64,000 nt of DNA from Ignelater luminosus. Lineage: Eukaryota > Arthropoda > Insecta > Coleoptera > Elateridae. The translations under genes were made by a program, and so were the position numbers. Below, in pieces: positions 10,566-20,699 of this stretch (its first letter is position 1; every line of letters starts with the position of its first letter). The notes beneath the pieces were generated by a model. That model did no database searches. It saw nothing but the letters and a program-made list of their open reading frames with translations, and had not been told where the DNA came from. The stretch covers positions 205,984 through 269,983 of the forward strand of contig VTPC01090592.1 in assembly GCA_011009095.1 (NCBI GenBank), in the 5' to 3' direction.

Positions 10566-12440
10566 TATACTATAAGGGTTAATTTTCCACTTAATTTTAC
10601 TTAATTTCCTTTTTTTGCACTTTGTAGTTTCTTGTTGTCGGTTTTCCGCTTTTGTGCAATTTCTCGTTTCTCTTCTTTTTTTCTTCATTTGTAATCTTCT
10701 AAGTTTTCTTGCTAAAACAGCATGCTGTTTTTGTTGTTTTGCTTCTTCCTTTTTTGTCTCGAATTCGCACCATTCTTTTGAAGATATAGCTTCTATTCTA
10801 TTTATGGATCGATTTGACGTTGATGTCTTCTGTATAGGAGATAGTGTGTTCAGATTATCCGTTAAAATAGAAGATATGGTATTAGTAGAATGTATTAGAA
10901 CATTAGGAAGCGTTTGCATACCATGGTTTATATTTTCTTTATTTTCATCTGAATTTTCTTGTACTGGGACAACCGAATTATTCATGTACTGACTGTCTTT
11001 GTCGTTGTCCTTGATTGTAATAGATGAGGAGAGTTTATTAACAGTATCATTATAAAACTTAATTGTAAGTACCGACTCATTTAGCATTAATTTCTGTTTT
11101 TCAATAACACTCAGTACAGTATTAACATTTACTGCACAATTTTCTAAATCTTGTTTTATATCTTTGATGACCTTAGTAGCAGTATCAAAATCACTTAATT
11201 GGGATTCTTCAGCAGTGCTGGCTGAAGAGCCGGGCTTGTGGAGCAGCTGCCCATGGCCCCGCTCTTGCTGAGGCCCCGCGCCTTGAGGGGAAAAGAATTA
11301 ATTCTTTGTATCGATAGTTCAGAATAAATAAAATTTCTAATTTCTTTAAATTATTTTTAAAAAAATTATGCTATCTCTGAAAAAGCAGTGTGTTTCTTTT
11401 TTTGTATTTTAAGGGCTCTGTAAAATGTTGTTGCCCTGTGCCCCGCAAAACTTTCAGCTGGCCCTGTTCTTCAGGGCAAATTTTCGACCCAGAAGCAACC
11501 TGAGCTTTATTTGATAAGTTCTCCAACGTGCTTTGGACGCGTTTTGTATCGTCTACATTATCGGAACAAAAAGGGTACAATCCATACTTCCGAAATCCGT
11601 TTTTAATACTTTCAGCCAAGTTCTTCTTTCCCAGCACTTCATTTAATAACGGACAAAAAGAAGATTTTGTCAAACCCGTGTTCACGTTTTCGAGCTTTGC
11701 TTGCCATTTACGAAGTGTATTTGTTCATTCAGACTTAAGTGGCTTAGAAACACTCACATCTGCCGGCTGCATGATGTGTGTAGTGTTAGGAGGCAGAATA
11801 TTGGCTGAGTTTCATTGTAAGGTGACTCTTATGTCCATCGACGAATACAAGAACAGGTTTTTCTATGTTCTTCTGTAATAACCAATTATCTAACCCTTTT
11901 ACTATATAATCAAAGAATATGTCCGATTTCATCCATCCACTGTCTGATTTTTCAAGAAACCAATCCCCTGGCATACTAAGTATAACATCTTTTGGCGGCC
12001 GTACAAAAGGAAATACTGCACAGGGAGGCAATATTTCTCCACTGGCGGAGAAAAACATCAGTACGGTAATTGCCTTTTCTTTTCTTTTTTGTGTTTGATA
12101 CACGTTTTTATATCCTCGTGGTGCAATTACTTTTCCTGTATTGGGACAAAACACAAAACTGGTCTCATCACCGTTCAGAATGCGTGTAGGATCATCAAGA
12201 ATATCTTCAACTCCTTGTTGTTTTAAGCACTCGTGAAGAGTTGCAAACCACTTCTGAATACTTTCTTTAGTGATTACAGCACGTCCCTTTAAAATATTTT
12301 CTACAGTTCGCTGTGCCAATTGAGAATTTTTTTTCAGAAATAAATTATACCATCTACGTCGAACATAGTGATGAATTTCTATCCTGTTTCGAAACTTATA
12401 AGCATTTTTTAACCAATGAACTAATATTACCTGGACTTTT
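10566..12440 (-). pseudogene. pogo-like (DDE_1) transposase, frameshifted
   Basis: On the - strand this reads as a nearly full transposase of the pogo/Tigger-like branch of Tc1/mariner. From 12400 down come a CENP-B-type helix-turn-helix region (WYNLFLKKNSQL, then AVITKESIQKWFATL) and the DDE_1 core with RILNGDETSF (first acid, about 12170) and LVFVDGHKSHLTM (second acid, about 11825). A short frame-changing deletion precedes LPPNTTHIMQPADVS (third acid, about 11765). Then come NTGLTKSSFCPLLNEVL and GFRKYGLYPF, a stop region near 11370, and a basic coiled C-terminal tail (KEWCEFETKKEEAKQQKQ) ending at about 10566. Catalytic residues survive but the frame is broken in at least two places. No terminal inverted repeats were found. 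The N-terminal side abuts a gypsy RNase H remnant at about 12445. Confidence 0.8.
11221..11290. other. GC-rich patch inside the transposase C-terminal region
   Basis: In these 70 bases, 50 are G or C, in a window that is otherwise strongly AT-rich. Read on the - strand in the frame of the downstream tail it is open (Gly/Pro/Gln/His-rich). It could be a true low-complexity part of the transposase or an insertion. Confidence 0.6.
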
Positions 12441-12449
12441 CCAAACAAT

Positions 12450-12740
12450 TTAGCCTCACCACCGACGCGAGCAACGTAGCGGTAGGAGCTGTTTTGCCGC
12501 AAGGTCCAATCGGAAATGATCAACCAGCCACGATATATTTTTGCCCTTACCTATTTGGCCTTTAATTCAATATTATAACCGACTATTAATCACTACAGTA
12601 GTTATTCTCCTCAAAGGATTCAAATTCGAAATATTGCGTTGGCTATTAAATTTAAAGAGTTTGATTACATAATGTTACTTATAAAAGCAGAAAATTAAAT
12701 ACCAACGCTGATGCCCTTATCACGAATGGAGATTCATACC
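12450..12740 (+). pseudogene. Ty3/gypsy RNase H remnant
   Basis: The + strand reads LTTDASNVAVGAVLPQGP (about 12455-12510), the start of gypsy RNase H with its first catalytic aspartate (TDAS). After internal loss come LRWLLNLKEFDY (about 12635-12670) and NTNADAL (about 12697-12717), the end of that domain. Stops and deletions make it inactive. It abuts the pogo-like transposase on the opposite strand. Confidence 0.75.
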
Positions 12741-13153
12741 AGAGGCCTCAGACCAACCTGAACCTTTTGAAGTTGACGAATTTTTTAAGATTGCTGGACT
12801 GGACTGGAATTCCATTCTTTTAATGTATCGAGTGCTTAAGGGTTGAAGTATACGTTAAATTGTTCTTATCGAAAATCGGAATAAGTTTTATAATTACTTT
12901 GAAAATGACTTGTTTTCTTCCGAGTTTAAATGCTCAGACCGTATATCTGTATACAAGTTTAATATATTTTGCACAGCTTAATAGTTCTTCGAGTTCTCCA
13001 ACGTTTTCAAATACCTTGTTGTTTTAGAGTTAAATTTGAAATGTTTGTGTATATGGTTGTTTGTTCCTAATTGTTATGCGACCTAGGCGATTAGAAACTT
13101 TCGCAATACTTGGAAGGATTTGTGTAATATTATTCTCTTGTTTTTTGATTTTA
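12741..13153. other. non-coding spacer
   Basis: No gene recognised. The first 100 bases may still be decayed gypsy sequence between RNase H and integrase. Confidence 0.4.
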
Positions 13154-14154
13154 TACGGGGTGTCTCCAAAAGGTTGGGACATAGCTTAACTGCAGACTCC
13201 TGGGATGAAAATAATAACCCAACTTACCTATATTACAAGGCATGAAAGTTTTTTGAAAAAAGATTAATTTTGCGTATAAAAATAGTAGGCTTTGTCGATT
13301 TTTATAATTTTTGGTATGGCATGTTTTGTGACCATAAGTCACGTTCGAAATGGTTTTGGTCTTCATCAGTAAATTGTAAGTGTATTAAACAAAAATGTTG
13401 CAATACAGATTTGGTGATAACTTTTTAGTGCCTAGGCTAAGAACTTTCAATTTTTTCCCAAAAATATGTTTTCTTTAGAAAGATTTTTGTATTTTTGTAA
13501 TTTTTGATAACGCTTAAGGTTTATCCACAAAAAAATAAATCTGATTAGTATTAATGCTCTTATGATAGGAATAATCTAGTTAGCCGAAAAACTTATCTTT
13601 AAACGTCAAATAAATATCATTTGTTTGTTACATGTCAAAATCACAGAAGTTTAGTGTGATGCAAATTAAATAATTAGTTTAGCATTTTTTTGTTGTAATT
13701 TAAGACTATTTATCACCAATAAACTTTGCATTACATGCCACGCCATACTGTTTTTTGCGGATAAACCTTAAGCGCTATAAAAAATTATAAAGATACAATA
13801 AATGTTTCTAAAGAAAATATCTTTTTGGAAACAAAGTTCTCAGCCCAGGCAATAAAAAGTTATTACCAAACTTGTATTGCAACATTTTTGTTTAATACAC
13901 TTACAACTTACTGATGAAGACCAAAACCATCCCGAAACGTGACTTATACTCACAAAACATGCCATGCTAAAAATTATAAAAATCGATCAAAGCCTACTAT
14001 TTTTATACACAAAATTAATCTTTCTTCAAAAAACTTTCACGCTTGTACGGACTTAACGAGACGATTTTGGATATAGGTAAGTTGGGTTAAATCTTATTTT
14101 TTTCCCAGGAGTCTGCAGTTAGGCTATGTCTCAACCTTTTGGAGACAAGCTGTA
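13154..14154. mobile_element. 1-kb fold-back element with long inverted arms
   Basis: The left arm, from TACGGGGTGTCTCCAAAAGG at 13154, is the inverse of the right arm, which ends CCTTTTGGAGACAAGCTGTA at 14154. Similarity runs through almost the whole element (about 390 bases per arm). For example GCGCTATAAAAAATTATAAAG (near 13772) mirrors CTTTATAATTTTTGATAACGC-like sequence near 13500, around a loop of about 200 bases. TA dinucleotides flank both ends, as expected for a Tc1/mariner-type duplication. No transposase is encoded. It is a non-autonomous palindromic element; the superfamily is inference from the TA. Confidence 0.8.
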
Positions 14155-14155
14155 T

Positions 14156-17100
14156 AACTAACCGTAAAAACTAAACATAATCTTTGAATCGGATAATTAG
14201 TATTTGAGGTAATAACCTTTGTGATTACCAAGAACATTGTTAATAAACAAATTTTTGTATGACTTTAGAACGCCAAAGAAACTTAGCAATTTGCAACCTA
14301 ACAAAATAGCTAAAAGAAAAAAAATCCGAAACAAAGTGTGAAACTGATAAATTTACCATTAACATTAAAAAAATAATTGTTCAAGGTACAAAGTAAAGCA
14401 TATTAAGAAACGGTCCTTCTTTGGAGAACTCCCTATACTTCCATCACATTATTTTTCTGACCCGAATGCACTTTGATATGAAAATAGTACCATGACTACA
14501 CGACTTTTCACTATGATCTCAAATCCCAAACAGTCTAGCGGCTAGGATAGTCTCTAATGGAGACACGCTTTTAAAAATCAAAAACAAAAATTTGAAAAGC
14601 AAACTAGAATTAATTAATAACTTAAACAAGCAACTTAATAAGAAACGAAATAAAGAAATTGTAATTCCCAAAGGAATTGACACACTACCATCATCTAAAA
14701 GTTAACGATTTTGTTGAAATTTGCGAATATAAATATATCTGAGGAACTATAAACATAGCTAGCTAATCACGCCTTAGCTTTTATGTTTGTACCTTTTTTA
14801 AAGAACTCTGTTCAACCAGTATACTTCTTACAATGCAACCCTTAGAGCAATTTATAATTATTTGAACACTCCAAAATTGTGTTTTCAGGCAGGATAATGC
14901 TTATTTAATCAACCATAGGAGAAGCTGGAAGAAAATCTCTGTACAGATTATTATTAATGAAAATATGGTTACCTATCTTGTCATTGTTGCCAGTGCATTT
15001 TTTGCAAAAATATTCTTAAATGAATTAAATGGCTCACCGATTATCGTTATTCTAAAATTGAATTACTTTTACTTTGCTTGAATTTATCTCTTCTGGGGTT
15101 TTAACTTTTTCTTTTCTATTTTGTGTCGTCTTCTTTGCAATGGTGCTGCCGTCTGTGGAGGACCATCTAAATTCAATAATGCACACACTTATCCCATTTT
15201 TACGCTATGATATTGTCATTGTGTTACGTATAAACGCGAAAGATATCGCACCAAGAGACTTGCTTACCAGATTTAGGTAACATCAACTCCATGGACATTA
15301 GCAAGATATTAAAAGTGGTATTTGTTCTCTGAAGAAAGTATCTAAATCTATTTATTCGTCAATTTTATTAACGAAAATTATAAACTAACAGATTTCGCTA
15401 AATTTTGCAAACATGAAGGAAAAACAAATGAACGACTGCAATCAGCATTGTCAAAACTGAGGGGAAACCTTCAGATCTGACGATTTTGCAACTTTCTGAC
15501 TGTTTCGGATTAACTACCAGGTAGACGACCAGTTCATCTTATTGTTTTTTTTTTGTGAAGAAGATTAAGAAGAAATGGAAAGTGGTTTAAGAGGCTTACC
15601 AGAGTTGGTTAAAAAAGAATAAGCTGTAATACAGAGAAGGTTATAACTACTGAGATGTTGGCACGATAATTGGTCCTAAAAGGCGAAGGAACAGCCATAG
15701 AAAGTATTTAACAAGTCAGTAAGGTACTTAGAGGTGGGCAGGATTGGTATTTATAAAACATTGTAAAGAATTAAGGAAGAACGTACAACGAAACAAGTAT
15801 GGTGCAAGCACAACATGTGGTAAAATTGGAAATTAAGGTTCATATCTAGGAGAAGAGATGGAAGGACTCCGGAATGACAAATCATCTGCAAGCCTGACAA
15901 TGCTCGTTTTTTTGGATATTTCGAAAGTTTATACAATAACCGTTACAAAGATACCAGAGGTCATGACACAGAGGTCGGACCTATCCAATTATAGAAGCTG
16001 TCATTTGCACGTAGTTGTGCAAGTGGGCCAAATATAAAAACTGCAAATTTATAGCTTCAAAACGGAGGTTTTAAGTTCCATCGATAAACTGCTCACCTAC
16101 TTATAAATATGTAAAAGTGTTTCAAGCATTTTGAAATAAGTTAAGAAAGCAATTAATACTCACTGTTTTTAATAAATTATTAACAAAATGTTTTTGTATT
16201 TTGGAGTTTCTATAAAATGTTTTGTTATAGTTGTTTTTACAAAATTGTTAATTTTCAGTTTCCTGGTAATACTGGCCTGCATTTTATTCTATTTTGTTTT
16301 CAGTCTCTGTTTAGCTATAAACAGAAATAGTTTTCATGAAAGAACAACTTCAAATTAATCGGAAACACTTCTCTTACAAGCCATTTAGTCGTTTGCAAGG
16401 CCGGGAAGCATTATTGGCTTTATTCCAAATAATTTGAGTAATCGTTAGACGAATTGTTAAACTAGACTTGTACAACTTCTTGCCGGGATGTTCTGCTATT
16501 TAACAGATTAAACTACTTGAATATAATTAGAATATCACGCCTAACTGGCAAACATAATTAGTTAGTTAGAATTGCACCATTAGGTAACCCAGCGACTTGA
16601 AGTATTATTTGGCTTTACTACAAGAGTATGAAAACTCTCAGGTAACATAAACATAATACGACTAATTGTTTTATTATGATACTTTCGTTTTGTAATTCCT
16701 GCTATTATCATTTACTATAACCGTCTAATTGCGGATAAAAAATTAAAGATTCAGTATGTAGTAACCTAGATTTAATATAATCCTGTTCGCTTTCAAAATA
16801 AAACTAAACGACTTATCATCGTCGATGCACAAGTTTCAATTTCGCGTTATTATTAAATCCACCGAGCATTTGTAATTTCTACCAATGCAGCAATCAATAA
16901 TTAAAAGTTTTTGCAGTAAAACAAGTTTGTTCAAAACGGTTATATTAAATTTACTGACAAATAGAGTACAATAAACGTAAATCCCAGAATTTGTTTTACA
17001 AAACAAAATTAACAAACTTGAAGTTGAAAAACATTCTAAATGCATTTAAGGGGAAACTTTGCTTTAATAAATTACTCACCTTTATTTAATCTTGCGTATA

Positions 17101-17594
17101 AGATAAGTAATTAAAGACTTTGATCTACTTGGTTCTTTCAACTGTTAAAAATATAACTTTAATTTTGATCTTATTGGTTTTATTTTATTTTTTCGGATAC
17201 TTAGAATTTGAATTGAATTGCTTAACTTTTTTCGAAGAAATTTTATTTAAAGTGTAAACAAACAGTTTAAATATGAGAATTTATAGATTTTCTAGCAATC
17301 TTGTAATGTACTTTTATTATTACATTTCTTATCAAACGAACTTTAAAGCTTTGGTTATGCCAACACGCTTAATGTCAGCAGGCAGATCCTAGACAATAAA
17401 ATTATTTCAGCTGTGTTTATTCAAACAAAGAAGATTCCTTGTAAAAAGCCAAGTATTTAGTTAGTTGAATGCACAGAATCCAACATGAACTACTTTGATA
17501 AAAGCAACAAAACCATCATCCTTGACAGTTTGCAACGTTAAAAGAAGATTTCCAAGTTTAAAGATCAAAAAGCTTAACGCCAAATAATACCGCA
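14156..17594. other. non-coding AT-rich DNA
   Basis: Nothing is recognised with confidence. Around 15420-15960 the composition is slightly higher in purine-rich codons and may be an old retroelement, but no motif is readable. Confidence 0.4.
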
Positions 17595-17720
17595 TGTACC
17601 GCAGCCTCCACTGTTATACGATCTTCCGATAATACAGAAAACCAATATTCCTCTCCAGTCGATCGTCAACACAATTGAATGTCTAATTTATAACTGGGTG
17701 AAATACCTCGCTGACCTAAA
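17595..17720 (+). pseudogene. Penelope-like reverse transcriptase fragment
   Basis: The + strand reads PPLLYDLPIIQKTNIPLQSI followed by VNTIECLIYNWVKYLADL. This matches the conserved block around 'GLPKIHK...PLRPI' in Penelope-like element reverse transcriptases. Only this block remains. It lies on the opposite strand to the Penelope-like endonuclease fragment 0.8 kb to the right, so the two are either parts of one rearranged copy or two insertions. Confidence 0.6.
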
Positions 17721-18544
17721 AGATTATATTGCAAAAGCATGTGGCGTATTTTTTTCTGCCGATGGTACTTTCAGTCGGGGTGGTCCTAGGGTCGGATCTA
17801 CTTCTCCTCGTTCTTGGTTGTAACAAACAAACACTTTCTTCAGCGGACACTGTTACTGCTACTTGGACTGGTTCAGGGTAGAAGATGTCAAAAATTACTC
17901 GTTCGAGCGCCGCACGGGCGGTTGCATTTATAGCAGGAACATACACAAGTGGGGCGAACTGGTATGCGCAAGGAATCGATGTACGTAGTATACGGATAAT
18001 TACGAGGTCTGTCCAAAAAGTATCTGACCTTGTGTTCTAATTGTGGACCTACGTGTGCTATTGTTGAAAACAGGTATTTACTATGCAGGGGGGGACCTTT
18101 ATGAATGCCAGTGCCAGATGGCACCGTCCTGGGTATTTAAAAATTTGGAATACCTAGATAATACAATATTATTCAGAATCAGATTCTATGAGCCACCAAT
18201 TCCTAAACCACCTCAAATTTCAAAATCAATTATCTCAATAACAATTATTGCTGGAAAAAATGAATAGAATCAATTTTGTAGAAAATTTTGTCTAATTTAA
18301 TTTTGTACACAATGTATTTTGTGCTAAGATTGATATTTTTCGAGATATTTACAAAAACAAAAAAGTTATAAAATTGACAAATTTTCCCATCTAATTACGC
18401 GAGCTCACAGAATGATAAGGGCAATTATTTTATACATCAGACCTCCTCCAACAACCCTGCAAAGTATTAAAACTGTTGTGAACTTTTCTGGGAAAACCCC
18501 TAATTTGACGTACTAACTGTAACGGTGGTCGGAGTCGCCGACTT
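17721..18544. other. unassigned sequence between Penelope-like fragments
   Basis: It contains a mariner-TIR-like string (GAGGTCTGTCCAAAAAGTAT at about 18003) without a visible partner, and several short open frames on the - strand without recognisable products. Confidence 0.3.
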
Positions 18545-19230
18545 CTAAATGGCGGGAACTGAATACCCTGCATCGCCATTGATGTTACTGAGATGTCTGT
18601 GAACTATTATTGCTTTTCTGATCTTTCTGGTGTAGTAGAAAAATATCTTTGAAATAATAGGCGTATCTTTAAACAATCCGATAGGCCGCTTGTATTTAGT
18701 AACGCGTTTATTAATCGAACGACCAGCTTCTCCAACATATAGGAGCATAGGACGCTGTACACTTCTTCTCATGACAGTGTTTATCTTTAGGAGAAGGTAA
18801 AAGTTGTGAAATTTTGTCTGGGCTTGTAGATGGTTTTGATTCTATGTTTTCTGAACGTTTTCTCTATGCGATTTGTCAGCTTAATAATATATGGCAAGAA
18901 AGCAGTCGAAATAAATGCAGCTGTGTTCAGAAGCGCTTCTTTTTTTTCTTGTAATTATCGTGCAGAAGACTGTTTCAGACATGCCCCAATTTCCCTTGGA
19001 TGTTGTCGGGTTGCGAGACGAAAATTACTTGATAGACAAGTGAGTTTATTACAAATCGTTTTTGGGCCGGATGGTGATGGGAGTCGTCAACATGAAGACG
19101 TTTGCTCATTGCCGTGGTTCAATGACCAACTTAAAGTGCCTTTTTCCCTAGTTATTTTTAATGGTTTATCCATATGAACGATAGAATATTACCCCTTTGA
19201 ATTCAATCTTTTATTTGTCCCACTTGATCG
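18545..19230 (-). pseudogene. Penelope-like element C-terminus with GIY-YIG endonuclease
   Basis: Read on the - strand from about 19120: SHHHPAQKRFVINSLVYQ (about 19080-19027), then RIEKTFRKHRIKTIYKP (about 18870-18820), then the endonuclease YVGEAGRSINKRV (about 18735-18700) and HRHLSNINGDAGYSVP (about 18590-18545). This order, thumb region then GIY-YIG nuclease, is diagnostic of Penelope-like retroelements. These elements use the nuclease to nick target DNA. The usual 'Y(I/V)GxTxR' core is present as YVGEAGR. Frames change several times and the reverse transcriptase fingers/palm are missing on this strand. Confidence 0.75.
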
Positions 19231-19660
19231 AGGGTTATCGAATTTTCTTTGCTACATTTCAAAACATTACCTGCATTTTCTCAATGTTATGTTCTATGGT
19301 GGTTCTAGAGATACGTTTTATCTTCTTCTTTGCCGAACGGTTCCCTGTGATGATAATTTGATCATCCTCGAAAGCCTAATAATATAAATTCTCTCATTTT
19401 GTGTTTCTATTAAGTGCAGTTCTATAAACTAGCATTCCATTAGCGCTGTATAAAGGACTTGACTTGACTCTCTAAAATAATATCCCGTTTCTCGAATTGC
19501 TGACCTACCATCACTAAAGTGGAAATCTTTCGTTGTTGAATCATTGCCGCGACTTCTATGATATTCAACTGCTTTTTTGTCAGCATGATAACAGCTTTAA
19601 AGTTTTCACAGCATGGATCATCGTAGTTTCCAAATCTTTTACATAAGAATTAACTTCGTT

Positions 19661-20062
19661 TTACCAAACCAGGTTTAAGAAATTGGAACACCTCAAATTA
19701 GCTTTTCTTTCATTCTCACCCACAAAATATGTTTGTACAAATCGAGCTTCTTGTTGAGGAGCAGGTAATAAACTTCCATTCAAGTGAGACACTTGCCTCT
19801 GAACTTTAGATGTAGGCATGTATTCATTTTCTAACACCGGTTTTGCTCCGAAAGATGTCATTTGAAAGGAACTATATTTCCGAGTATTATTCATAAAGTG
19901 CCTGTGCTCTGGATGGAGATCCATAACTAAACTATAGAGTAGCTTAGGCAAACAATTAAAAGTTTCAAGGTGCACCTTTCCAGCACTGCAACATCTACCA
20001 GATGTTTTGTCTTTCCACTTAAGAGCTATGCACCACCGATACTTGTGGCTCAAGGTACCCAA
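19661..20062 (-). pseudogene. Helitron Rep/helicase N-terminal domain fragment
   Basis: A 133-codon open frame reads CGAL-like ALKWKDKTSGRCCSAGKVHL, followed by HPEHRHFMNNTRKYSS, QMTSFGA and VQRQVSHLNGSLLPAP. These are the conserved blocks of the Helitron-like N-terminal domain that precedes the rolling-circle Rep and PIF1 helicase regions of Helitron proteins. Neither the Rep HxH motif nor the helicase is present. To the right (about 20270-20210, -) a basic run YTNARRKNQFKKPQKKYAQT may be the more N-terminal region. Helitrons replicate by rolling circle; this piece is inactive. No Helitron ends (TC... or hairpin-CTRR) were found nearby. Confidence 0.7.
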
Positions 20063-20566
20063 GGCTATACCATTATCTTAGCCTTAGTTTTCCATGACCG
20101 CTGTACTTTATTTTTACACCGAGACTGAGTCGCTCTATGCACCTCTGGTAATCTATAACAGCTTACCTCTGCAAATCAGCATTACTTTTCATACAGCTAC
20201 ACAATGCGACGTGATTTAGTTTGTGCGTATTTTTTCTGAGGTTTCTTAAACTGATTCTTTCTTCTGGCATTAGTGTATCTCGTCCTACGTTTCTTATTTC
20301 CCTTCTTAGTTAATGTTGTAACTCATAATGGTGAAAGAGATGGAGCCTGATCAAATAATTGTGATAAAGATTTGGTAGATGCTAAAGCTGAATCGGACAT
20401 AACGCAGCACTCAGAATCGGGTAGCACCATACAACGCTTATTTTTTGGAAACAATTGTCGAGTTTGTTGAGGCAGGAATGGCCAAAAACAGGAAAAAAGG
20501 CTGACTAGTTACGTAAACTACTATTTTCTAAAATTTAAATTTTAATAACCTCAAACTTAGAAACTA

Positions 20567-20692
20567 ACGTTTAAACTTGTCAAATTTAACGTAGATCAAC
20601 AGCGCCTCTAGCGGAGAGAAAATCGTTATTGAGCTCAATTTGCAGCCGTCTTTTGTTTGGTGTCGGTACTTTGTATTACAATCAACTGGCTT
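20567..20692 (+). repeat. LTR fragment related to the copia element at 55.7-58.8 kb
   Basis: About 125 bases match the reverse complement of 58655-58785, including TCGTTATTGAG, TTTTGTTTGGTGTCGGTACT and ATCAACTGGCTTTG. The second copy sits immediately upstream of the copia gag, where an LTR should be. This stretch is therefore probably a solo or truncated LTR of that family. Confidence 0.65.
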
Positions 20693-20699
20693 TGTGTTT

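Noticed and set aside
10615-10992. 125-codon + frame, hydrophobic and Cys/Phe-rich
   Set aside because: It is antisense to the basic tail of the pogo-like transposase, whose Lys/Glu codons read as Phe/Ser/Leu in reverse.
15420-15960. possible old retroelement coding stretch
   Set aside because: Composition is suggestive, but no conserved motif could be read in any frame.
18003-18030. mariner TIR-like string GAGGTCTGTCCAAAAAGTAT
   Set aside because: No inverted partner and no transposase nearby; too short to call an element.
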